Made by a program: the position numbers and the translations under genes. 36,833 bases of DNA from Burkholderia sp. E7m39 (GTDB lineage Bacteria > Pseudomonadota > Gammaproteobacteria > Burkholderiales > Burkholderiaceae). Below the pieces are notes generated by a model, which was given only the letters and a program-made list of their open reading frames with translations, ran no database searches and had not been told where the DNA came from. The stretch spans positions 1-36,833 of the forward strand of contig BBSL01000207.1 of assembly GCA_001319865.1 (NCBI GenBank), in the 5' to 3' direction. This document shows positions 16,623 to 24,867 of the stretch, in pieces. Position 1 is the first letter of the stretch. Every line of letters begins with the position of its first letter.

Positions 16623-18947
16623 TCAGTTGGAGTAGTGGTCCGCGCGATTCTCGGGAATCGTGCCGGCAGCATGAGGCAGCGCTGGATTGTCGCTCATCGA
16701 CGCCGCGCCCTTCTTCTGGATCGTGATAACTTTGAGAAACAGATCTGCTGGACCGGCAAGCGTGATGTTGCCGTCCTTGAGTTGGATAAATGCGCCACCG
16801 CATTCGAGCACAAGTTCGGTTTTCGCGCTGATGCGCACCGTGCCGTTGACGCTCGACATCGAAACGTCCTTGTCGGCGAACAGCGACATCGCATCGCTCT
16901 GGGCCTGAATGTCGATTGGCCCTTTCGCTGCGAAAATCTTGACGCCGAGTTTTTGTACAAATAGTGAGATCTTCTCGCCGGCGGTGACGGTGAAGCGTTT
17001 CAGCACGCTGAAATCGGCGTTCTTTCCGGCCACGGCATTGATATTGTCCTGCGCTGCAAACTGGACACCCTGGCCAGCAATCAGCCCGGCGGAGGCCGGC
17101 GTGCTCAAGAGCAACCCGGGCTTTTTCAGGCCGTCGAGATCGTCCTTAACCTGTTGCTGCGCATCGGTATCGGCGGGCTCCGCCTTCGCGCTGGTCGCCG
17201 AAGCAGCGAGGGCCTTTGCAGTGGCCAACGCGCTTTCGAGCTGTGCGATGGTCTCCTGCATGTCAAGCTGCTTGCCGGTCGCGGCCGGACGATCATACGC
17301 CGTCAGATGCAGGCCCTTGCCTGCGCGATTGACGCCGTAGCCCGATGTCCGAAGCTCATAGCCCTCCCCTCTGTACTCCAGCTTCTGGTTCACCAGATAG
17401 CCGAGGTTCAGCTGTGACTTGCCGGAGTGCTCTGTGCTGAGCTTGATACCTTCCTGTCCCGCCCAGTCCTCCATCCGCAGCTTGTTGTTCTTCTGCGTAC
17501 GGATTACATTGCGCGAAAGCCAGCGACGGTCGTTCGTGATGAGATCGCGGGCCTGGCTGTGGTGATGGAAAGCCGTGATTTCAGGCTTGTCCGGATCCCC
17601 GTCCCGGAAGGAGATCACTGCTTCATCATTATCCAGTGCGACGAAATGCATGCCGGTCTGTAACTTGCCGGCGAACGGTTTTGCCAGGCGCAGTGGCACA
17701 CTTTCACCACCCTTCGGCCAGTCAGCAAAATCCACGTCAAAGCGAACGACATAGTAGCCGACGGAATTTAGGTAGCCGTAGGTGTATTTATCCGGACTGC
17801 AAATTCGCGCGCTGAGTGTGCCCGCGATTTTGGGCCAGGTTTCCGGTCTGATTTCGAGACGGAAGCGTCTGTCGGCAGGAATCGCCTTGTAACTGTTACT
17901 GTAAGCCTTGTCGCGCGCGCCGCTGTGCACGATTTCGATGATCACCTGCCCCTTCGGCGCGTCCGGCAGCACGATATCTGTTTGGAGTACGCGCGCGCAT
18001 TGGAGCTCCAGCACATTGCTCTCGCCCTCGTACTCCACCTGTCGGGCGATCGCCGCTTCGTGGCGCAGCTGAGCTTCCCACTTTGCGCCTTGCTGATCGA
18101 GGTGATTCGTCCCATAGACGTACGGCTGGCCATACGTGGTGGGGTCCTGCGGGGCAACATTCGCCTCGTCCTTGAATCGCTCCCAGGCGCTTTCCGGGTT
18201 GTAATCCGCGACCACGAATGACGCCGGCACCGTCACGGTGTGGGTCTTGAGTGAAGTGATCGCTTCCACGCCGCCCGCCTCGAGACCGGCGGCTTCACGA
18301 TCCGGCACGACCAGTTGGGGGTCGTACAGGTAGTGGTCAATGTCGTCGCAAAATACCACCATGTCGCCATATTCCGTCTCGACGATATAGCAGTAGATGC
18401 CCGCCTTCTGCATGAGCATCTGCGCGTAGGCCAGGTCATCGATGCGGTACTGGAAGCGAAACAGGTGCTTGGGGTACTGCTTCCTCAGGCGAAACGAAAA
18501 CTGGTGCTTCCGCAGGCCGTGACGTCGCGCCAGTGCTGCAAGGATCTCGGGTGTGGTCTGGTGCTGGTAGATCTGGGTATTGACGGTCGCCGCAAGCCGT
18601 CCGAAATGCGACCTGATGACGATCTCGTATTTCGTGAAATCCCGGGTCGTCTGGATCGTCGAGAATTTCTCGATATACCCGGAGAATTTCTTCGGCAACG
18701 CACCGTCCGGCACGATCGTGAACGAGACGTCGCGGCTCAGATAATCGGCACGTGAAAGCTGCTTCGGATGAGTGAGCACAATACGAACTTCAATCGGCTC
18801 GCCCATCTTTTCGATCGCATCGAACGATACGACCGAGAGTTGCGCCGCGCTGTCGGTGCCCGGCACATCCAGAAAATACGCCTGTCGCCCCGGTATGGCG
18901 GCCAAGTTAGACAAAAACTTTCTCGAATCGTCATACAGGCTTGCCAT
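16623..18947 (-). CDS. vgrG: VgrG (TssI), T6SS spike protein with DUF2345 extension
   Basis: VgrG trimers form the spike on the Hcp tube and carry effectors. The protein is 774 residues from the ATG at 18947; GTGAGGAATCGAG precedes it, and the GTG at 18965 has no good site. The N-terminal gp27-like part contains VVSFDAIEKMGEPIEVRIVL and the pattern FRFQYRIDDLAYAQMLMQKA. The gp5 OB-fold region includes VVRFDVDFADWPKGGESVPL and DNDEAVISFRDGDPDKPEI. The C-terminal DUF2345-type repeat region (around GEKISLFVQKLGVKIFAAKG and MSSVNGTVRISAKTELVLEC) extends the needle. There is no DUF4123 or DUF1795 adaptor gene beside it, so the downstream effector probably binds VgrG directly. Confidence 0.95.
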   Translation of the reverse strand: MASLYDDSRKFLSNLAAIPGRQAYFLDVPGTDSAAQLSVVSFDAIEKMGEPIEVRIVLTHPKQLSRADYLSRDVSFTIVPDGALPKKFSGYIEKFSTIQTTRDFTKYEIVIRSHFGRLAATVNTQIYQHQTTPEILAALARRHGLRKHQFSFRLRKQYPKHLFRFQYRIDDLAYAQMLMQKAGIYCYIVETEYGDMVVFCDDIDHYLYDPQLVVPDREAAGLEAGGVEAITSLKTHTVTVPASFVVADYNPESAWERFKDEANVAPQDPTTYGQPYVYGTNHLDQQGAKWEAQLRHEAAIARQVEYEGESNVLELQCARVLQTDIVLPDAPKGQVIIEIVHSGARDKAYSNSYKAIPADRRFRLEIRPETWPKIAGTLSARICSPDKYTYGYLNSVGYYVVRFDVDFADWPKGGESVPLRLAKPFAGKLQTGMHFVALDNDEAVISFRDGDPDKPEITAFHHHSQARDLITNDRRWLSRNVIRTQKNNKLRMEDWAGQEGIKLSTEHSGKSQLNLGYLVNQKLEYRGEGYELRTSGYGVNRAGKGLHLTAYDRPAATGKQLDMQETIAQLESALATAKALAASATSAKAEPADTDAQQQVKDDLDGLKKPGLLLSTPASAGLIAGQGVQFAAQDNINAVAGKNADFSVLKRFTVTAGEKISLFVQKLGVKIFAAKGPIDIQAQSDAMSLFADKDVSMSSVNGTVRISAKTELVLECGGAFIQLKDGNITLAGPADLFLKVITIQKKGAASMSDNPALPHAAGTIPENRADHYSN

Positions 18948-19208
18948 CTTTTCTCGATTCCTCACCTGATCATTGCGTCACAACGTTATACGCAGCGAAT
19001 ATGATTGCGCGCGCAACAGATGCACGGGAGAAAGAGAGTACGCTCCTTTAACTTCCGGGTGAATAGTCTGATTGATTACTAAAGCGCATTTGTTGTTTTC
19101 AATCGGTTATTGACGATCTTTAACTTTTCTCTCTTTTTCGAGATTGAATTACGTGTTAAATGTGATCGGCTTTATCGAAGGCGGACAGATCAAGACAAGA
19201 ACCGAACA
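18948..19208. promoter_or_regulatory. Divergent intergenic region between vgrG and the second tssC
   Basis: This 261-bp gap separates the left-going vgrG unit from the right-going tssC2-tssK-tssL-tssE-PAAR unit and must hold both promoters. It is AT-rich around 19066-19140 (for example TTTGTTGTTTTCAATCGG). I see TTGACG at 19107-19112 but no convincing -10 at the right distance, so no promoter is called. Confidence 0.45.
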
Positions 19209-20612
19209 ATGAGCGCAAGCTTCCAGAACAGCACGCAGCAAACCCCGATGACAGTCGCGTCCGGCACGCCTGCGCAAATGCAGGATCACGCGCGTGCTGT
19301 ACTGGTCCATCCGGTTGATTCGTTGCGCCTTGATCATGATCTCGCCACCATCGACCGGCTGCTTGGCCGTCAGACCGATTCCATCCTTCACCACCCTGCT
19401 TTCCAGACCCTCGAGTCGGCATGGCGAGGGCTGCAGTTCCTGGTTGACCGAACGGACTTCCGACGCAACGTACTCATCGAGATGCTCGACGTTTCGAAGG
19501 AGACCTTGCGACAGGACTTTGACGATGCGCCGGACCTGACCCAGTGCGGACTGTTCCAGCACACGTATGTCCAGGAGTACGACACGCCCGGTGCGTATCC
19601 TGTTGCGGCCATCATTGCGAATTACGAATTTGATGCCGGCGCCCCGGATATCGCGTTGCTGCGCAATCTCTCAAAGGTGGCGGCCGCAGCGCACATGCCT
19701 ATCATCGGCGCGGATTCGCCCGCCTTCTTTGGCCGCAACGCCATGGAGGAAGTGTCGGGAATACGCGATCTGCCGGGATATTTCGAGCGCGCGGCTTATC
19801 TCAAATGGAAGGCGTTTCGTGACACGGATGATGCGCGTTACGTCGGACTCACATTGCCACGGTTTCTTGCGCGTCTGCCGTACGGACCGGATACGAATCC
19901 GGTACATGCCTTCAACTACACCGAGGATGTCCGCAGTGATGGTCGCGATGCGTTCCTTTGGACGAACGCCTCATTTGCCTTCGCCGTGAATCTCGTCAGG
20001 AGCTTCGTGCGCAACGGCTGGTGTCTCCAGATTCGAGGACCGCAGGCGGGTGGCGTGATCCGTGACCTGCCGGCGCACCTCTACGATCTGGACACGGGAC
20101 GTCTGGGGAAGATCGCCACCGAAGCGCTGATTCCCGAAACCCGCGAACACGAGTTCGCCGAGCTCGGCCTTATCGCGCTTTCATACACAAGCAATCACGA
20201 TTACGCGTGTTTCTATTCCGCGCATTCGACACAGAAGCCTGCTGATATTGAGGAACGGGATGCCGCAGCCAACAGCCGCATCAATGCACGCCTGCCATAC
20301 ATCTTCCTGGTTTCACGTCTTGCGCACTATCTGAAGCTAATCCAGCGTGAGAATATCGGCACCACCAAGGACCGACGTATCCTTGAACTTGAGCTGAACA
20401 ACTGGATTCGCACGCTGGTCACGGTCATGACGACGCCGGGCGAAGACCTGCAGGCTGCCCATCCGTTACGCGATGCCCGGGTTGAAGTCGAAGAGATTGA
20501 AGACAATCCGGGCTTCTTTCGTATCAAGCTCTTCATCGTCCCGCATTTCCAGATTGAGGGCATGGACGTGAGTCTCGCGCTCATGTCCCAGATGCCTAGG
20601 GCAAAGCAATGA
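19209..20612 (+). CDS. tssC: Second TssC-type sheath protein (TssC paralogue)
   Basis: This is a 467-residue homologue of the large sheath subunit TssC (VipB). It shares long blocks with the main tssC of this window, such as LVDRTDFRRN, LLRNLSKVAAAAHMP, SRINARLPYIFL, AHYLKLIQRENIGTTKDRR and EIEDNPGFFRIKLF. Its N-terminus before the first shared block is 44 residues shorter and unrelated. In VipB this end contacts the neighbouring VipA strand and is the ClpV docking site, so this paralogue may not be handled by ClpV in the same way. No tssB is beside it. It heads the operon with tssK, tssL and tssE. The start at 19209 is chosen because the upstream codons are in the AT-rich promoter region; only a weak AAGA precedes it. 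Confidence 0.9.
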   Translation: MSASFQNSTQQTPMTVASGTPAQMQDHARAVLVHPVDSLRLDHDLATIDRLLGRQTDSILHHPAFQTLESAWRGLQFLVDRTDFRRNVLIEMLDVSKETLRQDFDDAPDLTQCGLFQHTYVQEYDTPGAYPVAAIIANYEFDAGAPDIALLRNLSKVAAAAHMPIIGADSPAFFGRNAMEEVSGIRDLPGYFERAAYLKWKAFRDTDDARYVGLTLPRFLARLPYGPDTNPVHAFNYTEDVRSDGRDAFLWTNASFAFAVNLVRSFVRNGWCLQIRGPQAGGVIRDLPAHLYDLDTGRLGKIATEALIPETREHEFAELGLIALSYTSNHDYACFYSAHSTQKPADIEERDAAANSRINARLPYIFLVSRLAHYLKLIQRENIGTTKDRRILELELNNWIRTLVTVMTTPGEDLQAAHPLRDARVEVEEIEDNPGFFRIKLFIVPHFQIEGMDVSLALMSQMPRAKQ

Positions 20613-20647
20613 ATGCCGCCCACTCTCCTTAACCTGAACCATCCGAA

Positions 20648-21994
20648 ATGAAGATAACGAAACCCCTGTGGGCGCGCGGCATTTTCATGACGCCGCAGCA
20701 CTTCCAGCAGCAGGCGCTCTGGGAGCAATACGCCAATGACCAGATCGCCCGCATGTCGAGTCCCGACGCCTGGGGGGTGATCGATGTCGCGCTGGATACG
20801 CAGGCCCTGTCGATCGACCGACTGCAACTTGCAAAGCTGACGGCACGCCTGCGCGACGGCACCTCCATCGACAGCGAAACGGCCGACTGGTTGCCTTCCG
20901 CGCGGAGTCTTTCCGATGTCCCGGCCAATGTCGAAGCGGTCACCGTGCTGGCTGGCGTGGTGCTCATTGATCCACAGGGCGGCAACTGTGTGGAACCTGG
21001 GGAAAAGCCGGCGCGCCCGCGCAGGTCGACCCGCGAATTCCTCCACGTCGTCGATATCAACGGAGAGGGCAAGGAAGAGATCAGTGTCGAACGGCAAGTG
21101 GTCACCCTGCTGTTTGATTTCGAGCAGGCGGATGACTACGTCACCTGCCCTGTTGCCCGCCTCGTACGCACACCGCAGGGCCGCTTTGCACTCGATGATT
21201 CGTTCGTGCCGCCGTGCCTGTTCCTGTCTGCCAGCACACGGCTCACGCAACGGATGCGACGTCTTTCCGAGATCCTGTCTGCCAAGAGCGCCAGTCTCGC
21301 CGTGCGGCGAAAGGAGCGCTCGGACCAGATCGCCGACTTCGCGGTGTCCGACGTGGCGCTCTTCTGGCTGATGAATACAGTAAACCATACGTGGCCGGAG
21401 CTGGCACGTCTCGCCCAGGCGCCCGACCAGCATCCTGAACGGCTCTACCTCGTGCTCGCAAAAATGGCGGGGGCACTTCTGACGTTCTCGACCACGGAGA
21501 CGCTGCACGTGATTCCCGCGTACGACCATGGCGCACCGGAGCCTGTGTTCGCGGAGCTCGAGTCCCGGATCCGCATCCTGCTGGATGCCGTGATTCCGTC
21601 GCGGGTCGTGCCCATCGCGCTCGAGCGCCTGCGCCCCTCGATGTGGCTGGGCCACATCAAGGAAGAACGACTCACCGAAGACGTCGACTACTATCTGTCG
21701 GTGCGCGCCGCGATGCCCGCGCACGCCCTTCTCGAGCAGCTGCCCGCGCTGTGCAAGATGGGGGCACCGGATGAGGTTGAACAGGTGGTCAATTCAGCAC
21801 TGGCCGGCATTACGCTGCGTCCAGTGTCGCGTTTGCCGGCCGCTATTCCTGTGCGCATCGAAAACCAGTACTTCGCCGTGGACAGTTCGGACCCGGCGTT
21901 CGCGCGCATGATCGCCGCGCGTGCATGCCAGATCTATCTACCGTCGTCGATTCCTGAAGCCGAACTCGAGCTTTATGCAGTGCTGCCGTCATGA
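20648..21994 (+). CDS. tssK: TssK, T6SS baseplate protein linking to the membrane complex
   Basis: TssK (ImpJ/VasE) trimers connect the TssF-TssG wedge to TssL and TssM. The protein is 448 residues, typical of the family. It starts with the hallmark MKITKPLWARGIFMTPQHFQ followed by QQALWEQYANDQIARMS. The central and C-terminal parts include VALFWLMNTVNHTWPEL and ERLRPSMWLGHIKEERL. It lies 35 bp after the second tssC and overlaps tssL by 4 bp (ATGA). Confidence 0.96.
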   Translation: MKITKPLWARGIFMTPQHFQQQALWEQYANDQIARMSSPDAWGVIDVALDTQALSIDRLQLAKLTARLRDGTSIDSETADWLPSARSLSDVPANVEAVTVLAGVVLIDPQGGNCVEPGEKPARPRRSTREFLHVVDINGEGKEEISVERQVVTLLFDFEQADDYVTCPVARLVRTPQGRFALDDSFVPPCLFLSASTRLTQRMRRLSEILSAKSASLAVRRKERSDQIADFAVSDVALFWLMNTVNHTWPELARLAQAPDQHPERLYLVLAKMAGALLTFSTTETLHVIPAYDHGAPEPVFAELESRIRILLDAVIPSRVVPIALERLRPSMWLGHIKEERLTEDVDYYLSVRAAMPAHALLEQLPALCKMGAPDEVEQVVNSALAGITLRPVSRLPAAIPVRIENQYFAVDSSDPAFARMIAARACQIYLPSSIPEAELELYAVLPS

Positions 21995-22677
21995 AGCTCG
22001 CCATGACACAAACCGTTACGGACCTGCTGCCCGTCGCCATACGCGATACGGCGGACACCGTCGTCGCACTGCGGGAATTCCGCCCGACGTCGCCCAAAGA
22101 CCTGCGCCAGCGGTGTGATGACCAGATTGCCCGCCTGCGCGAAGAACTGCAGCAGCGTGGCCAGCCGCGCGACGTGATCGATGATGCGCTCTACGCGCAA
22201 TGTGCCCTGCTCGACGAGGCTGCGCTCAAGGGTCTGCGCGGCGAAGCGCGCGAGGCGTGGGAACGCGAGCCGCTGCAGGTGAGTACGTTCGGTCGCAACG
22301 ATGCAGGCGAGGAGCTGCTGCGGCGAATTGGCCTGCGGCTACGTGAGGCGAAGCTCGTACTGCCGCTGCTCAGCATCTTCGCGGCGGTGCTCAGACTCGG
22401 ATTCATGGGCCGTCTTGCCGGGAACGCCGCGACCGGGGATGGTGCCCGCGTAAAGCTCGTCAGCGAGATCGATGAACTCCTTACGCGGGCCGCGGGCGAC
22501 AGAACGGGCGGAAACGCCGCGGGTGCGGCGAGACCTATCGTGGTGAATCCGTCCCGGGGGCGCCGCCGCCCCCTTTCGCCGCTCGTGTGGGTAATCATCG
22601 CATGCGTCGCGGCAGGGCTCGTCTGGTTTGCCATCGACCGGTGGTTGTTGTCATCGATTGCCGGCATGGCGCACTGA
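21991..22677 (+). CDS. tssL: TssL, DotU-family inner-membrane protein of the T6SS
   Basis: TssL is a tail-anchored inner-membrane protein whose cytoplasmic hook binds TssK and the cytoplasmic part of TssM. The 228-residue protein has the DotU core (ELQQRGQPRDVIDDALYAQC, ALLDEAALKG, WEREPLQVSTFGRNDAGEEL) and one C-terminal membrane helix (about 197-217, LVWVIIACVAAGLVWFAI). There is no OmpA-type extension, so anchoring to peptidoglycan would have to come from another protein, such as the IcmF/OmpA fusion at 30107. The start overlaps the tssK stop. Confidence 0.94.
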   Translation: MKLAMTQTVTDLLPVAIRDTADTVVALREFRPTSPKDLRQRCDDQIARLREELQQRGQPRDVIDDALYAQCALLDEAALKGLRGEAREAWEREPLQVSTFGRNDAGEELLRRIGLRLREAKLVLPLLSIFAAVLRLGFMGRLAGNAATGDGARVKLVSEIDELLTRAAGDRTGGNAAGAARPIVVNPSRGRRRPLSPLVWVIIACVAAGLVWFAIDRWLLSSIAGMAH

Positions 22678-22684
22678 GGCACAC

Positions 22685-23116
22685 ATGCGGACGGGGCCAG
22701 GACTTTTCGAGCGGATCACGGGGCATTTTGCAGATGGGTCAACCGTGAAGGATTTCACGCCGGAGGATCGAACGTTTCTTTCGGTGCGGGACAACATCGA
22801 ACGGATTCTCAACAGCCGGCGCGGTTCGCTGGCTCACCTGCCGGACTTCGGGCTCGATGATCTGTCGGAGATTTACCGGCATCTGCCCTCGTCGACGCAC
22901 AAGCTGCGCAACGCCATCGAATCGACTCTGCTCAAATACGAGCCGCGCCTGAAGATGGTCGAAATCGAGGTGCAGACCCCGGAACCGGGCATCGTGGTCA
23001 GCTTCACGCTGAAGTGCCATTTGCACAAGGAAGGGCTCGTGCGTTTCGACACGGTATTCACACCGGACGGCAGGACACGCCTGAAGTTGCTGCAGGCGGC
23101 GCTCGACAGGTATTGA
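22685..23116 (+). CDS. tssE: TssE, gp25-like T6SS baseplate protein
   Basis: TssE is the small gp25-like protein that joins the baseplate wedge to the first sheath ring. The 143-residue product starts at the ATG at 22685, 7 bp after tssL, with MRTGPGLFERITGHFADG. It carries the conserved VRDNIERILNSRRGSLAHLP and FGLDDLSEIYRHLPSS blocks. The EIYRHL part includes the usual core helix. A degenerate second copy lies after clpV. Confidence 0.95.
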   Translation: MRTGPGLFERITGHFADGSTVKDFTPEDRTFLSVRDNIERILNSRRGSLAHLPDFGLDDLSEIYRHLPSSTHKLRNAIESTLLKYEPRLKMVEIEVQTPEPGIVVSFTLKCHLHKEGLVRFDTVFTPDGRTRLKLLQAALDRY

Positions 23117-23155
23117 TGCGGTACTGATCTTTTCCAACCCAGGCAGGGGAATGGC

Positions 23156-23431
23156 ATGGCGACGATGCTGGCAGTCAAGGGCAACAGAACGACGACCGGA
23201 GGTGAGGTGCTGGATGCGGACGAGTCGTTCTCGGACGAGAACGGTGGGCTCGCGAAAGATGGCGGAATGGCGTCCTGCGGCCGCTGCGGGCACAACGGGC
23301 CCATGCTGGGTACGGCGAAGAACTGGGGGCTGACGGGATCGACGGCGGTGAAGGACAACGACATCGTGGCCTGCCAGTGCCCGCGCGGCGAAAATCGCGT
23401 GATCGCCCGCTCGGAGTACTACGATGACTAA
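23156..23431 (+). CDS. PAAR-type spike tip protein
   Basis: This 91-residue protein starts MATMLAVKGNRTTTGGEVLD and contains a short glycine-rich PAAR-like fold. Cysteine pairs CGRCG and CQCP may hold a zinc ion at the sharp tip of VgrG. AGGGGA lies at a good distance before the ATG. Its position directly after tssE in the core operon, rather than beside vgrG, suggests that it is the general tip of this machine. The last codons (GATGACTAA) overlap the start of a short frame that looks like the head of a lost effector gene. Confidence 0.85.
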   Translation: MATMLAVKGNRTTTGGEVLDADESFSDENGGLAKDGGMASCGRCGHNGPMLGTAKNWGLTGSTAVKDNDIVACQCPRGENRVIARSEYYDD

Positions 23432-23525
23432 TCCTGTCAATCAGCAATTGAACGATCAAGACCCCGTCAGCGCCTGTCGCAGTATCAAGGCCGAATGGCG
23501 GTGTCGTGTGACAACAGCCTGTTGA
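23424..23525 (+). pseudogene. Truncated 33-codon start of a probable PAAR-linked effector gene
   Basis: An ATG at 23424 lies inside the last codons of the PAAR gene, in a classic coupled arrangement. The frame reads MTNPVNQQLNDQDPVSACRS and then runs 13 more codons to a stop. A hydrophilic start with an early Cys is typical of genes coupled behind PAAR proteins. The rest of the gene appears to have been lost by deletion. Confidence 0.4.
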
Positions 23526-23552
23526 ACAGGCCGGACACTACCAGATACCATC

Positions 23553-23996
23553 ATGCATTTTCGCAGCGCTTCTTTCGCTCTCGCATCCACACTTGTTTTT
23601 TCCTCTTCCTGCTCTCTCGCTGCACCATCCTTTCCCAAGGAGACTCTTGTGCTGCACGTCCAGGACGGTGGCGTGTACACCACTGACTGGACGGCTTATC
23701 CACTGCGCATGGAGCGACACCACATAGCAGGCCAGCCAAAGGGCAGCATGCTGCTGGCGTTACTCAAGGATGGAAAGGATGGCGGGTTTCAAGGTATTCT
23801 CCAGATCGATTGCGATCAGCCAGTCGAATCTGAAGTTACAACTGGCGATGATGGACTTCGACAATACACATTCGTTTCGCTCAAGGACATGATGAGAAAC
23901 GATTCACTGCCCCGCAACGTAGTGAACAATATTTTCGCGATGTTCTGCACGGGAGCAAAGCTCACGCCGGCCGATCTCAACATGATTCGCGAGTAA
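23553..23996 (+). CDS. Small exported protein, possible orphan immunity protein
   Basis: This 147-residue protein has signal peptide MHFRSASFALASTLVFSSSC and cleavage near SLAA-PSFP. The Cys at residue 20 is not in a clear lipobox. The mature part has two cysteines (IDCDQ and MFCTG) that could form a disulphide, and no membrane segment. I do not recognise the family. It follows the PAAR gene and the broken effector start by 27 bp. An exported protein in this position would normally protect against a cell-wall or periplasmic effector, so this may be the immunity gene left behind after the toxin was deleted. No strong ribosome binding site is visible. Confidence 0.7.
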   Translation: MHFRSASFALASTLVFSSSCSLAAPSFPKETLVLHVQDGGVYTTDWTAYPLRMERHHIAGQPKGSMLLALLKDGKDGGFQGILQIDCDQPVESEVTTGDDGLRQYTFVSLKDMMRNDSLPRNVVNNIFAMFCTGAKLTPADLNMIRE

Positions 23997-24067
23997 AGGG
24001 TCAACAGGAAATCTGTGTAAACGAGTCGGGTCTGTTTGCCTGGCGTAGTTTCTGGCGACCCACACGG

Positions 24068-24220
24068 TTACACGAGGATAGGTACGTGGTTCCCACGCCT
24101 GCCCTGCTTGCGAGCAATCCGACGACTCTCATGCGCACATGCGGAACACCAGTTGCCACGCCAGACGCTGTTGACTGAGGCGTGCCACATGTGCCCTTTC
24201 CCGCACAGCCACTCGATCTT
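24068..24220 (-). pseudogene. Zinc-ribbon domain fragment
   Basis: The minus strand reads KIEWLCGKGHMWHASVNSVW and then RGNWCSACAHESRRIARKQG, to a TAA at 24068. The pattern W.C..GH.W....SV..G.WC..CA matches the treble-clef/zinc-ribbon repeats common in bacterial nucleases and hypothetical proteins. There is no start and the frame is cut at the upstream side, so it is a gene fragment left between two PAAR scars. Confidence 0.4.
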
Positions 24221-24255
24221 GCCGTGATCGCCCGCTCCGGGTTCTACGACGAATA
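24221..24255 (+). pseudogene. 3' end of a second PAAR gene (scar)
   Basis: The sequence GTGATCGCCCGCTC, then TTCTACGACGAATAA, reads VIARSGFYDE and a stop. The PAAR gene at 23156 ends VIARSEYYDD and a stop, in almost the same bases, and TCC follows the stop in both. This is the tail of a second PAAR gene whose body has been replaced by the zinc-ribbon fragment. The rest of 24256-24321 shows nothing recognisable. Confidence 0.6.
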
Positions 24256-24321
24256 ATCCGGGCTTGGTTGTGACGCCAGTGCGCGATCGATGAGATCAGA
24301 GGGTTCGTCGTAAGCGGTCAA

Positions 24322-24867
24322 TCAACGACGCCCATCAGAGTTGTTGAACTGGGCAATAGACTTACCGCACTTCGGCGGGCATATTCCACGGAAGAAGCGC
24401 GGCGTAGTCGTCGACGGTCTGCGCGAGCGGGAGGCCTCGTTTAGCGGAAGCGGCAGGGAGGGCAGCCGGATAAAGTCCGGCGTCTTGTGGGGATGGCGCA
24501 GTCGCTTCAGGGGCAATGCAGACATGCGCGTGTAGTTCCTGCGGCAATCGCGGCACCGGAACAGCGGGAGGGGCCGGCGTGGACCTGCCCGGTTCTGCAA
24601 GGTTGTTCGCCCGCTCGTGCACCGCGGACACGGAGGAACCGGTGTTTCATCACGGGAGCGCAGCTCTTCCCAGAGAGACATGACCCACGCGGTAAGTGCA
24701 ATGTCCTCATCCGTTTCCAGATAATCGCGGGCAGGCTGCCGCTTGATGGTTTGCCTGACGTCAAATACCGGCCCGGCAGCGGTTGCCGGCACCTGTGCGG
24801 TTGCGCCTGCGCTCGAATCTTCAGCCGCCGTTTTTCGCCGACCGCGCTTCATGGCCAGCATGATCAC
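24322..24867 (-). CDS. Zinc-ribbon protein, DUF746-like, probably C-terminally altered
   Basis: The 181-residue frame starts at a GTG that overlaps the tssA stop (GTGA); ATGs at 24861 and 24852 are alternatives. The middle has two cysteine pairs (CPRC and CRDC) around PLFRCRDCRRNYTRMSALPL, similar to the DUF746 region found beside some transposons and in some Burkholderia T6SS loci. After about PLPLNEAS the sequence turns low-complexity and basic. In the neighbouring frame the same DNA reads LPLAQTVDDYAALLPWNMPA, which looks like the tail of an IS66-type transposase. The gene may therefore have been joined to transposon DNA and read out of frame. Function unknown. Confidence 0.55.
   Translation of the reverse strand: MIMLAMKRGRRKTAAEDSSAGATAQVPATAAGPVFDVRQTIKRQPARDYLETDEDIALTAWVMSLWEELRSRDETPVPPCPRCTSGRTTLQNRAGPRRPLPLFRCRDCRRNYTRMSALPLKRLRHPHKTPDFIRLPSLPLPLNEASRSRRPSTTTPRFFRGICPPKCGKSIAQFNNSDGRR

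Noticed and set aside
18948..18965. GTG start for vgrG at 18965
   Set aside because: The ATG at 18947 has a purine-rich site before it and begins the usual VgrG N-terminus; the GTG has no ribosome binding site.
19107..19140. Sigma-70 promoter for tssC2 starting at TTGACG
   Set aside because: No acceptable -10 hexamer occurs 16-18 bases downstream.
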